Origin: Macrothele yani
Taxonomy: Eukaryota > Arthropoda > Arachnida > Araneae > Macrothelidae
Direction of reading: 5' to 3'
NCBI GenBank assembly: GCA_039090855.1
Contig: CM077007.1
Span: forward strand, 15,921,515-15,985,514
Length of the DNA stretch: 64,000 nucleotides
Shown in pieces: positions 42,500 through 53,370 of the stretch (its first letter is position 1; every line of letters begins with the position of its first letter). The notes beneath the pieces were generated by a model that saw only the letters and a list, made by a program, of their open reading frames with translations, did not search any database and was not told the origin of the DNA. The position numbers and the translations under genes are program-made.

Positions 42500-43431
42500 G
42501 TACCGAGAATACCTCATGGAAGGCATTACCACCCACCATGGATAGCGCAGTGACCGACCACGAGTGCTGAATGATCGTGACCAGTGGCGTCTGACGAGAA
42601 TTGTCCATGCTAACAGACAAGCGACACTGGCTCAAATAACATCCGCATTCAACGCAGGAGGTACCAGAGACATATACATCAGGTCAGTGTAGCGTAATTT
42701 AGCATCTATGGGGAATGGGAGCAGAAGACCTATCAGAGTGGCCTTTGTTAACACTACAACATCGGACCCAACGATTCACCTGTGCTCGTGAACACGGTAA
42801 TTGGAACTTGGATGACTGACAACATGTGGCATGGTACGATGAGTCACGCTACCAGTTGTTACGAGCTGATGGTAGGGTTCGGATGTGGCGCAGACCCCAT
42901 GAGGCCATGGACTCAAGCTGTCAACAAGGCAATGTGCTAGCTGATGGTGGCTCAATACATATGTGGGGTGCCTTTACGTGGCACGGTTTGGCTCCTCTGG
43001 TCCTCGTAAACACGCCATTAACCGGTACTCGCCTTATTTCTCTGCTGACCATTTGCAGCCCTTCATGGGCTTCATGTACCCCAACAATGATGGGATTCTC
43101 CAGGCGGACAACGCTCCATGTCATCGGGCCCAAGTTGTCCAAAATTGGTTCGAGAAGCATTCTGGAGAGTTCCGACGGATGGTGTGGCCGCCACGTTCAC
43201 CCGACATGAACCCAATAGAACATGTATATGTGACGTGGTGGAAAGGTCCATACGCCCCGAAGATCCTGCACCTACAAATCCCAGGGAACTGTGGGAGGCT
43301 GTTCAGACGGCATGGCTCAACATCTCTACAAAAGTCTTCTGGCCACTTGTGGAATCGATACCACGGCGAGTTGCTGCATTTCGCCGGGTTAGAGGAGGTA
43401 CGTATCCCATGACGTTTGGTACTTCAGTGTA

Positions 43432-44229
43432 TAATTTTGACACCAAGTGATTTCCCAGATACATAATCTTTACACCAAGGAGAGCTATTGTGTAATTTTG
43501 TTCGGAATTATATATTTGTAAAATATATAATTCCGAAAAAAAATTCATCACAGCTGTAAATTGTGGCTTGCATCCGATGGCAGCAATCCACAATTTTACA
43601 GCTTTTCTGACGAAAATGTAGACTTCAGTTAGTGCAGATATCAGCTTTTAAGCCAAGGAAAACAGACAGCAAACTCTCATCCAGAATGTTCTGTGTACAA
43701 AGTATGCTGTCTACCTTCCTTGGAAAAGCCGTCTGGTTGATGTGTGTAAGCTTGGAAACTTTGAAATTCGGATTACTATTATAATTATACTGTTTTAAGA
43801 CACACTTGTTTTCCATATTATTTCGTTCCTGATTCTAAATGTTCTATGTTAAAACATTTTCTGCCTGCAAGACTGCAATGATCACAATTTTACATACAAT
43901 TTTCAGCTGCAAAATGTTCAATATAGGTTACGCAAAGTGCGATCGTTATTCAAAAAGCTACTGACTGCGTACTTAAAATAAAACAAAGAAAAATACAGAT
44001 ATAAACTGCTGAAAAAAGCTTTAGAGATTTTGCGATTTAGAACCCCACGTGCGTGTTTATGTAAATATCGACAGGTTGGAATGGAAGCTGGGAGAGCACG
44101 AAATGAGACGGTATGAAAATTTCGGTTTCCGCATTGCTGTCACGTAAGCGCACTCACAAGAAAAATGTACGAGGGATAAACGGACCTATCTTCTATAGCA
44201 TGTTTTAACGACGCGCGTTTGCAAACGCT
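43432..44229. other. Intron, unassigned
   Basis: AT-rich. A local inverted repeat (AATTATATATTTGTAAAATA with TATATAATTCCG) lies near 43505-43540. No gene seen. Confidence 0.4.
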
Positions 44230-45100
44230 ACTCTCAGACTGTGAGACATCTGACTGTCGGAGAACCCAATACGGACTTTGGAATGCTGCACTCAGGGATC
44301 AGACTCACTTGCAGCACCTGTTGATGTGTTCAAAAGTGTGATACACCGACTACATGCTTTTTTGTCGGTTTGTCACACAATGATTAGAAGTGAAAGATCG
44401 GGATTACACAATGAACTCCTGCGGAAAAACCGCAATATCCAGCCGTTACATCCCAGCTGATCTAAGAAGCGACAGTGAGTCGTGGTAAGTGGTCAAAACC
44501 GATCGTTGTCAACAGCATCATAAAGGTCTATTGTCAAGACGACTGTTGCGCTGAATACCGCTTTCCACTGCTAGCCGGTATAAAAGATGTGAGTGGTCAC
44601 GGTAGCAATTTTATCAAGAAGAGTGGTAAAAACGGATGTTCCTCCTCTGAGTTGAGTTCAGATTTGGATTACATTATGGCCACCGGCGACTTCGAGTCTG
44701 CTAAACCTCAGGGATATGTGACATTCAACATTTAAGTCAACCGTTGTATCTGTTGCCTGTGATTCACAACTAAAGTGGGCGAGATATACTTCAATGGCCC
44801 CACTGAACTGTATGTTTGTTGACGGGATATGAACACTAGCGTATACCGAGACATAATCAGGATTACACTTCTCCACGGTGCTTTAGCTTTCTCCATGCAA
44901 CTGATAATGCACGACAACATCAAGCTCATATCGTGGTTCACGAGCTGGAAGATCGCGGTATTACACGTTTACTTCTTCCTCCAAGGTCTCCTAATATCAC
45001 TAAGGACACCTGCGATGCAGTGCAATGGAGCTTGAACAGATATCCTCGGTTTTACGACACTTTCTGATTTTTCTGACATTTCATCTCGTCTGTGGGTTGT
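44230..45100 (+). mobile_element. Probable Tc1-like remnant
   Basis: Around 44815-45055 the plus strand, across frames, reads VDGI..VYRDIIRITLLHGAL, then DNxxPHIVHELEDRGITRLL-like and LPPRSPNIT, the usual second half of a Tc1 transposase. The upstream part (44230-44800) is less certain. No termini were found. Confidence 0.45.
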
Positions 45101-45683
45101 GTACTCCCAGATGAATAATCTAATTTGCTGTATGCTGCTAAGGTACCATGAGGTTCAGTCCTGTAACAAGCTAAAAGCAACAGAGAAGAGGGTTTGTTCG
45201 GGGGCTGACTTAACTCAAGCAGATCTGAAATGGATTCTACGCCATTTCAGATCTACAAAACAATTGCAATGATTTTAAATAATTCTATTATTGAAAAGTT
45301 AAGCGATATTTTGAAACACCTTACTACAAGAACTGTATATTATTCCAATACAACTGAGATATAAGCTGAATCATTAATTAATAATTTCGTCTAAAAGTTT
45401 TTGTAAACAGGAAAAAAATAATCATCACAACACACAGAAAAAAAAAGTTAATTTACAGAAAGAGAAGAAATATTATAATAGACAGAAACAATAATTGTAA
45501 CAGGAAGGTAACCAATAACTGCTGCAAAATAGAAAGGAAAGGTAATCACTTTTATAAACAATTTACGTGGAAGAACGAAATGCACTTTCCATGTAATGTA
45601 AACTAAGTTATGAGTACGTTACCATTCTCTGATCAGAGTTTAATAAAATAAAAAATTTGGGTAACAACGCTTGTTCGCACACA
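45101..45683. other. Intron, unassigned
   Basis: Very AT-rich (A runs near 45410-45470). No feature. Confidence 0.45.
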
Positions 45684-45784
45684 CACTACTGTTTTTGAAA
45701 ATGGCAACACCATGAAGGACTGCTGGCTTTGGCTTCAAACTTACAGGATACTTACAATAGGCTGGGACATGCAAATGATTAAAA

Positions 45785-47401
45785 CTCCGCCGATGGCGCA
45801 GTGGTCTAAGCTCTGGCTTAAGATCATTCATCCCAGTAGGGTACGGGTTTGAATCCCGCGGAAGCATGGATGTTGTGTTTATTTTACCGCACTGCCTCTG
45901 CACCCTTTCCTGGAACCAGTGGTCCAAAATAGGGACGGGCGGGCGACGGCTTCTACACTGTCGGCCACTCAAAATGCAACACCAAAAAAAACACGAGATA
46001 GCAAAGGCCAGATTTAGTGAACACATAAAAACGGATACAAAGATGAAACGATTGAGCTTACTGGCCCGTGCGACTTGCGGAACACGCAGACATCAATAGT
46101 TCGCGTGGCCCCCATGGCTGGCAATAACGGCCGCTACACGCCGCGGCATCGAACGAAAGAGGCTTTGGATGTGGGCTTGGGGTATGTCGGTCCAGGCTGC
46201 TTCTACATGTTGCCACAGTTCATCACGGGTGGTGCTTGCCGGGCCACTCGGTTGCCGATCAGCGACCAGGCGTGTTCGATGGGCGACATATCGGGAGAAC
46301 AGGCTGGTCACGGAAGCAGTGACACCTGGTGGGCCGTGAATAATTGTTGCACGGTGCGTGGCACGTGCGGGCGCTCATTGTCCTGTTGAAACGTGGCCGC
46401 TGGCAGGTCCTGCAGGTAAGGGAGGACTGCAGGCTCCAAAGCGTTGGAGATGGTGCGGTGGCTGTTGAGGGTACCGGCGATGCGTACCACAGGGATGCGG
46501 ATGTCATATCCAATTGCGCCCCAAACCGTAACGCCAGGCGACGGACCGGTATGGCGATGCATAATGCAGGCGTCATACAGTATCTCACCACGGTGCCGCC
46601 ACACGCGGATCCGACCATCGTGGTGTTGCAAGCAGAAGCGGGATTCGTCGGAGAAGACAATGTCGTGTCATTCCGTAGTCCAGGTGCTGCGTTCAACGGC
46701 CCACTGCCGCCGCACTCGCCGGTGGTGTAACATCAATGGCAATCGGAGCAATGGGTGCCGTACGACAAGTCCCCGCTCCTGCAGACGACGTCGAACGGTA
46801 CTTGCTGATATAGGTTGTTGCGCAACACACCCAAATTCCTGCGCTAACGTTCGTGATATGGCGGTGCGAGCCGTCAATGCCCGCCACACAACATGCCGGT
46901 CCTCTCGTTAAGTCGTGTGCCGCGGCTGCTGCAATCGCTCACGTCGGTCCGTCCGTCCCTCCGGCACCCACCGAATACATACTCTTCTCACCGTGGCTGG
47001 ATGTCGTCCTACACGGGCGCCGATGTCTCGGTAAGATAAACAGCTGTCGCGATACGCCACTATTCGTCTTCTGTCGAACTCCGAAACGTGCTGGAATGAA
47101 TGCCGTATTGTGCGACGAGGTATCAGGAAGCTTTCCACGCACAAGTCCGACAGCACAACACACTTCCACTACTTACACCCCGCCTTCCGTGCACCCTTCT
47201 TATAGTGCTTCTCGGTGGCGTGCCGGGCGCACATGATTTGCATATGCCCTTACAATGCTAATCATTGGCATGTGCTCTCGCGGGCGACGCATGCTACGAA
47301 TTTCAGGCCAATCAGATGCTTCCTTCTTGGTGTTGCATTTTGGGTGGCCAGCTGTGTGGCTCATTGAGTTGCTCACGGTGGTCGTTAAACCCCTACAATA
47401 A
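45785..47401 (+). repeat. SINE-A copy split by a Tc1, 12-bp TSD
   Basis: The head CTCCGCCGATGGCGCAGTGG has B box GGGTTTGAATCCC; the body continues to GGCGACGGCTTC (45955), resumes at 47357 with GGCTCATTGAGTTGCTCACG, and ends CCCCTACAATA. The direct repeats AAATGATTAAAA at 45773-45784 and 47402-47413 are perfect. The SINE sits inside a Tc1 and is itself opened by the Tc1 at 45956-47356. Confidence 0.92.
45956..47356 (-). mobile_element. Tc1-like element nested in a SINE
   Basis: The 1,401-bp element has termini CACTGTCGGCCACTCAAAAT and CACAGCTGGCCACCCAAAAT, at a TA (left) / TG (right) target. The minus-strand transposase reads HVSEFDRRRIVAYRDSCLSY, RDIGARVGRHPATVRRVCIR, a break, then RTLAQEFGCVAQQPISASTV, RRRLQERGLVVRHPLLRLPL, DIVFSDESRFCLQHHDGRIR (first Asp kept), VTVWGAIGYDIRIPVVRIAG, ATFQQDNERPHVPRTVQQLF (second Asp kept) and SPDMSPIEHAW (Glu kept). 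Only two or three stops or frameshifts; GC-rich compared with its surroundings, which suggests a recent arrival. Confidence 0.92.
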
Positions 47402-48414
47402 AAATGATTAAAATGGCAGCGAAAATGTGCATGCAGTTTCAGAACGGCGCCCTCTGAACTGTCCAGTCTTGGATATAAACAGCTGGCTCAAAAGACATCT
47501 TGCAAGCAGTGAAGGGCCGACATTGAATCGAAAGGGTGTTTCTTGTGCCTCACTATGCCCCAAAATTACCAATCGTACGGGACGATACGCCAGTACAGGG
47601 ATGCAAACGTGACGTCAGTGTACAGATAAGGCTCGGACATACAGAAATCCGGGAAATGGACATCAAAATCGCACGACTCCAACGGGATGACAGACGCCTC
47701 TACCGAATGGCAGTGACAGATAGCACAGTGGCATCCATGGTAGTAGCGCAGTAGTGGGGCACTGTCAAAAGTCAGGCTTTGCCCTGCAGCACAGTTCGAC
47801 GTCGTACGCTTAACAGAGAACTGTTCGGTAGCAGCCCATTGCTGCACTTTCCATTGATTCTTACCCACAGACGCCTCAGGCGGTCTCGAACACAGACATT
47901 GGCATGTTGATTGGCAACAGGTCGTGCTTTCTGACGAGTCACGATTCAACTTGACGCACCATGATGGTCGCGCGCACGAGTTCGAAGACATGATCAGTAT
48001 TTTGCGGTGTGTACTCGCCCAAACCCGTTTCATGGTTTAGGGTACCAATGGGTTCAATTTGCGATCTCGCATGACACGAATTGAGGGAATCCTCTCCAGC
48101 CAGTGATACATCAGGGATGTTTTAGGGGCAAAGGTCATACCCCTCCTTCAGAGTTGTCTTTGCGCTATATTCGAGCCGGACAATGCGCAGCCATATGCGG
48201 ACCAGAATGTTCAAGATATCTTCCATGCACGGCAGATACCACTTCTTTCCTGGCCTGCACGTCAGCCGGCTATGTCCCCAATGGAACATGTCTAGGACAA
48301 GGCAGCTAAGAGACTGGCCCGTCTAGCTTCTCCGCCAGTCACCACAAATGAATTCTGGTTTCGCATAGAAGCAGCCCAGACTGTTCCACATGACGATATC
48401 TAATGCCTCTAAAA

Positions 48415-48600
48415 CGAAGTAAATTTCTCCGTCATTTTTGGTCCACGCGGAGAATCGAACCCGAGTCCACTTATTCCTGAACAAGTCACTCTACCAACTG
48501 AGCTACGCAGACGTTCGTTCTTGCTGCTATCTGCCTTTATGTCGTGTGCGTCCTGCGGGGCAGGCACGTCACACCTCTTCCGTTCAGTGCCTCGTCGTGT
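48415..48600 (-). repeat. SINE-D copy (tRNA-derived)
   Basis: Minus-strand head GTCTGCGTAGCTCAGTTGGT with B box GGGTTCGATTCTC, the same CATAAAGGCAGATAGCAGCA 5' sequence and TTTACTTCGTTTTA 3' tail as the dimer at 14868-15425, as a single unit. Confidence 0.75.
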
Positions 48601-49554
48601 AGACACTGTTACGGTTGCTCGAGATGGCTTCACACAACACCTTGTGTTGAAGCGAAACAAATCTTGTATAGCTGTGATCAGTTATCACCTGTAACACCGG
48701 AAATCTGTGATATAAATTTCATTTGAATAGTGCGATTTCTTCTTGGTATTACGATTTTCACAAACAGTACTGTGTGTTATGCCTACCAACTCATAGTTAA
48801 TAATACCATAGTAGTGCAACGTGTTAGAATGCACACTCTTTACTCCGGAATGCAACTGCGTGACTCTACGTAAACATTTCAAGAAAAACATTTCTTGTTT
48901 CAAACGTTTTCCGGTTTTTCACCCCGTTTCGCTGAATCACAACTCAGCATAAAATTGCAGGCACGTAAAAATGACAGCATTTAACACCGACATAAATAAA
49001 ATATTACGGATACACACTGATTGAAGTAACAAATGCACAAGAACGATTGGCAATACAGCTACTTGCTCTAAGGGACTAGTAATTCATACTTAAATTCAAG
49101 TAATGAGAATTGCACTTCTGTTATTGTGCCTGGTTTTATGATGATGTCATTTTTAATGCCACGAACGATTCTTAAAACTAATTAATACTCTTAAAACATA
49201 ATATTCTAATATTCTTAAAACAATTTTGCCGGTAACTTGCATCTTTGTTCAAACCAGAACTGGCAATTTTTGACGTAGAATACGCCTATCATTTCGTTGA
49301 AGTACTAGATCCCTTGGTAAAAATTCGTGTGTCCCAAAAAGAGTGTACACCAGACTTCCTTCAATAATTTCAAAACTACAAAATCTACCAAAAATATAAC
49401 TGAGTTGAAGAGAGAAAAGTTCAAAGAGTCTACCGAAATAGCGTTTAACGTCAGGTGACGCAAAAGTGAGCGGCGCGTGCGTCCGTCATTTTGTGGTTAA
49501 ATCGGCGCTCGGCAGGCGCGATAAATCAGTATAACTGGAAACCGCGACGTGATT
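48601..49554. other. Intron, unassigned
   Basis: AT-rich with no family recognised, except a GC-richer stretch from about 49450 leading to the inverted-repeat element. Confidence 0.45.
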
Positions 49555-49905
49555 GCACGTACCCAAGGCGGTTATATTACTGGAGACACCTCTAGCTCTG
49601 ACGCCATAGGTCACATCTAATCTGTGGTGTGACGTCACAAGAAGGCAATAACGAACTAAATTATACCGTTGATAAAACAGTAAGCTTGTGTATCATTGAT
49701 AAAGATTATTGAATTACTCATTTTATCTGTTTATACGCTTAGAAGCTTTTGTTCCATTGGTTTCACAGCAGCATGTCTTCTGCGGCTGCGTCGTGCCTGC
49801 TCATGACGTCATTTGCAGCACGGACGGTGACTTATGGCGGGCAATATTGCGTGGATAGGATTGGTGTCTCCAGTAATATAACCTCCTTGCACGTACCGCG
49901 AGGTG
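49555..49905. mobile_element. MITE-like element with 35-bp inverted repeats
   Basis: The left copy (49557-49595: GCACGTACCCAAGGCGGTTA then TATTACTGGAGACACC) matches the complement of 49861-49900 (GGTGTCTCCAGTAATATAAC, CTCCTTGCACGTAC) with few differences. The interior, about 265 bp, has no ORF of note. Target duplications are not obvious, so the exact ends are open. Confidence 0.6.
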
Positions 49906-50052
49906 CCATTCGTTTCGTCTACGCGAGATCTATCGATATCTGTAATGATATTTATGAGAAAACTTGATTAGGTGTGTGAAATATTGTGAAATAGTTGAGA
50001 ACTTTGTGAAAATTCCCGAAATGTCTCAATATCTTAATTTAAATAGATCGAC

Positions 50053-50460
50053 TTGAATGCGAGAAAACGGATAATTGAAGACTACGTGGGAGACATGTTC
50101 CTTGTCGACATCACACTGAACGGCAAGTCACGCTTCATTCTCGGATGCGTTTACATTCACCCGAACGTCTCCATCTCGCACCTCGAAATGTTTCTCTTTG
50201 CGATGAGGATCAAGTACTTCGAGAACTCCAAGAAAACCAGCAAGAATATGATTGGGGACACAGAGGTACCGATGATAATCATGGGAGACTTTAACTTCGA
50301 CGCTCAAACGAATCTACACGAGCTCGATTTCACGAAGACTCAATTCAACTTGAACTTTGTGCCGACGCGGACGCCAACCACGCTGGGAAACACATACATC
50401 GACTTGACTTTCGCGAGAAACATCATCGCCGATGTCATGCCTTACGTGAGCTACTTCTAG
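50053..50460 (+). CDS. EEP-nuclease-like ORF, probably from a mobile element
   Basis: A 135-codon open frame begins with ATG at 50053 and ends at a TAG at 50458. It reads VGDMFLVDITLNGKSRFILG, CVYIHPNVSISHLEMFLFAM, then PMIIMGDFNFDAQTNL and TTLGNTYIDLTFARNIIADV, MPYVSYF. After the stop the frame goes on YHRSLVNK. GDFN followed by a T-IDLTF block and YxxYHR matches the C-terminal half of an endonuclease/exonuclease/phosphatase domain. I recall related sequences in arachnid genomes attached to Helitron/PIF1-type helicase proteins (Helentron-like), but a non-LTR EN domain is also possible. Start and upstream domain are missing. No promoter or splice support; host function is unlikely. Confidence 0.55.
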   Translation: MNARKRIIEDYVGDMFLVDITLNGKSRFILGCVYIHPNVSISHLEMFLFAMRIKYFENSKKTSKNMIGDTEVPMIIMGDFNFDAQTNLHELDFTKTQFNLNFVPTRTPTTLGNTYIDLTFARNIIADVMPYVSYF

Positions 50461-50934
50461 TATCATCGGTCCCTCGTCAACAAGACCATTCTCAGCATAG
50501 AATAAGTAAACAATTATCTCAAAATACATTACTCTCTGCAAAGGATTTCTGTAAACAGCCCAAAAATAAAAAAAATCTCTCTCTAAACCTAAACTCTGCG
50601 CATTCACTCATTTCTAACACCCACCCGACATCCAACAGCCACGCGATGTATTCTGCGCCCAAAAGACCTGCAGCCGTGGCTCCGACACAGCCTCCGCCAA
50701 CCGCCAATTTTATTTTAGTTTATGGTATTTTTTTTCCATAACCTGATAAAATCCAAACCAAAGAATTTGTTGAGGGGGTCATAGGTACTCCATGGGCTCA
50801 GCGCCATCTGCCCCTCCCTCTGGCTACGGGGCTGAAGCTATTGTGAACAACCATAGAGGTACCAGAACATACTCACTTTCCAAGGTAATATTTATGTGCT
50901 TCTGATTCTTTTTGCGTCAGTGAGATGTTCTATG
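50461..50934. other. Unassigned, possibly continuing the nuclease element
   Basis: Downstream of the EEP ORF there is a C-rich, proline-coding stretch (50600-50700) and then AT-rich sequence. No terminus was found. Confidence 0.4.
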
Positions 50935-51175
50935 ATGTACCTAGCTCAGAAGGGACACACGCGTGAATATGGCAAGTAGCAGTGATAAGCCCTTACCGGC
51001 GTAGCTTAATTGAAAAAGCATTCGGCTCCAGAGCTGAATGTGGGCTCAAGTCTCGCCACCAGCAGAGAGAGGGTCTGAATTTCACATTGGCGCCCGAATG
51101 TAAATTGATCGTTAGGTTCTTCGAGAAATTTGTGATGTTCTTTCCATACATCGTCTGGAATCAGTAAGAATTCCT
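50935..51175 (+). repeat. SINE-C copy (tRNA-derived)
   Basis: Starts GTACCTAGCTCAGAAGGGAC, then the tRNA-like CGGCGTAGCTTAATTGAAAA (A box) with GGGCTCAAGTCTC (B box) and TTTCACATTGGCG in the body. It matches the copy at 52021 in order and spacing. Confidence 0.75.
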
Positions 51176-52020
51176 TCTTCTATACAGACAGTTACTTCAA
51201 CAGTGGTTCGAGGCGGTCCCGAAACCTACAGTTTTCTTGTCCCCCCGCCGCTCTCAAGGGGGAAATATATGTGACGTACCTATCCAGTGGCGAGCACAGA
51301 TTTTTTTCGGGAGTTGTTACGAAATTTTTTTCGGGGGGGTTACGAAATGTATTTTTTTATAAACTAATTGTGTTATGAGTGCATTTTTAAAATGTATGCA
51401 ACATCTGCGCAAAAACATTCAAATAAATATTGCTGGAAATTAGTATCCTTATTAACTCCATATCCTTATCACCACATAATGGTTGACTACTTATATTTTG
51501 CTATTTATCTGTGCAGAAAACAAGTTTGGAAAAGAGACTGGAATCCTGATACGACCGATTTGTACACGAGAATTCGATTTTCCAAAGCACTAATAAACAT
51601 GTTTAAAAATGGTACACACATTGAAATTCTGTAGCAGTTTTCTAGGTTTTCTGTGTTTATGTTACACCGTTGGCTTTGTTTTGATGTGATTCTTGGTATT
51701 TTAATCAAAACTTCTTGCTTTTCAGAGTGCTTTAGAATAAATTGAAATAAGTCATGGAACTCAAATTTGGCATTTCTTTTCTCGCCATAGATACTTTCAG
51801 TATAGCCATGTTTTGGTTTTCCATTGCAATGAGACATTCTTGTCCTTAGCTCCTCGCCGCTTCCTCGTCTTCCTGTGAGCCATGAGACATAAAAACAATT
51901 TCAAATACTATCAAAACTTTGCCTTTTGAAATCGCGTTTTTGAAATATCAAAAGGTTCCAATTTTTTCGGGGGTGGAGGGTGGGGGTGACACTTTCCCCT
52001 TCTTGGGCACGCCACTGTAC
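51176..52020. other. Unassigned
   Basis: Includes a T/G-rich stretch (TTTTTTTCGGGGGGG near 51330) that recurs loosely at 51965. No gene recognised. Confidence 0.4.
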
Positions 52021-52215
52021 CTACCTCAGAGGTGGCACACATATCAAGACGGCAGTAGCAGTGAGAAACCCTTGCCGGCGTAGCTTAATTGGGAAAGCAT
52101 TCGGCACCGTGGTAGAAGGATGTGGGTAAGAGACCGCCATTGGCAGTGAGAAGGCTGCGAATTTCACACTTCTCTCGCTTGAATGCCGAAAGTACCATAC
52201 AATTGGGTTGGTGCG
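52021..52215 (+). repeat. SINE-C copy (tRNA-derived)
   Basis: Starts CTACCTCAGAGGTGGCACAC, then CGGCGTAGCTTAATTGGGAA (A box), a degenerate B box (GGGTAAGAGACCG) and GCGAATTTCACACTTC. Third SINE-C copy, 1.1 kb from the second. Confidence 0.75.
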
Positions 52216-52269
52216 AACGAAATGTCTGGCAAAGGACCACCACACGTGGACGGCGAGAACGGAAAAGGA

Positions 52270-53370
52270 GGACAACTTATCTAGGCAAAATAATCCACCT
52301 CGGCATCGACTCATAGTTGCTGTCTGTCCGGCAAGGGCACTATCTTGGAACGAAAAAAAGTCTTGTGGTTGGACCAAAAGAAGTCATCAACTGCACGTTG
52401 AACCTCGTTGCCTGTCGTGAACTGTTTCCCATACAGGAAGTGATCCAGGCGACAAATCAGATGATAGTCTGTAGGATACAAGTCCGGATTATAGGAAGGA
52501 TGAAGCAGTGCTTCATAGCTCAAGGTATTTAGTGTCAGCATCGTTCGTTGTGCGACATAAGGGCGGACGTTGTCCTGCAGCCGAGGAACACCATGTTTGT
52601 TGACCAAAGCTGGTTGTTTCCGCAGAAATCTCCGGTGCATCCAGTGTAATTCAGCACAATGACGTTCTGCAGTGATGGTCTGGCTTCTTGCCAAGAAACT
52701 CAAACGAATTATCCCGGCTGTGGACAACTAGACAAGAAGCACCATCTTCTTGGTGTGTAGGGATGGCTTAAGATGCCGTCAAGCAGGCTGTGCCTAGGTT
52801 AACCATTGTGCAAATCGTTTCCGATTATCATAAAGGACCCACTTCTCGTCGCAGGTGAGATTCAATGCAGTAGAGGTTCCTGTTTATTCCTGGCAAGCAG
52901 CAACGTGCAGACTTCCAACCGCCTAGTCTTGTTGGCAGTTGTCAAGTCATGCGGCAGCCACAAGTCCAGCTTTTTGACCTTACCCAGCACACCCAGACGC
53001 CGAACAACTGTCGTGTGGTGACACCTACCTCTGCCGCTATCTTACGACACGTTTTTCGGGGTTCCGCTTCAACCACACGTAACAGAACATCATCACAAAC
53101 AGCGTGCGTTGTTTTGCAGGTCCGTATCTCCGCTTTGAAACTTCACAAACCATCGCCAAATGATTCGTTCGTTGGTTGTATTCTCCCTAAACGATTTGTT
53201 GACGTTTCGAGCGGCAATTCCTGCAGAATGGCCCAGTTTAAGTTCATACAGGAAGATGACTCTTAAATCTGGCGTTTGCATGTTTCCTTTGCAAGCCACG
53301 TTACATCAAAAAAAAAAAAAAAAAAACATACCTGAATCTTGTTCTTCACACACGTGCTAGCTATTTATAG
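52270..53370 (-). mobile_element. mariner, degraded
   Basis: The minus strand has LYELKLGHSAGIAARNVNKS and TTNERIIWRWFVKFQSGDTD (N-terminal part), NLTCDEKWVLYDNRKR (first Asp), STAGIIRLSFLARSQTITAE, LQDNVRPYVAQ (second Asp) and LLHPSYNPDLYPTDYHLICR (YSPDLxPTDY in the family, third Asp position kept), then LDHFLYGKQF. An A20 run lies at about 53309. It has several frameshifts. It is of a different family from the other two mariners. Confidence 0.85.

Larger units (their letters stand above)
41619..43429 (+). mobile_element. Tc1-like element split by a probable solo LTR
   Basis: The termini CACTGAAGTGCCAAAA (left, after TA) and CACTGAAGTACCAAAC (right, minus; TA at 43430) define the element; without the insert it would be about 1.2 kb. 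The plus strand reads MASRRELLEFERGMIVRARR, MGHSISEVVRTFNIPRSTAS, RVY, then after the insert REYLMEGITTHHG, RQATLAQITSAFNAG, the DESRYQLLRADGRVRMWRRP block (WYDES for WSDES), HMWGAFTWHGLAPLVL, LQADNAPCHRAQVVQNWFEK (second Asp kept) and SPDMNPIEHVY. Only a few frameshifts. Confidence 0.9.
45684..48410 (+). mobile_element. Tc1-like element holding a SINE/Tc1 nest
   Basis: The left terminus CACTACTGTTTTTGAAAATG is of the same subfamily as 36054-37412. After the nested SINE (to 47401) the plus strand continues with RVFLVPHYAPK near the start codon position, ARLQRDDRRLYRMAVTDSTV, ASMVVAQ, RTLNRELFGSSPLLHFPLIL and FRVTIQLDAP / SDESRFNLTHHDG-type codons in shifted frames, then SPMEHV-like sequence near 48280. 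The right terminus is missing; it stops where a tRNA-derived repeat begins at 48415. It is inactive and the oldest layer of the nest. Confidence 0.8.
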
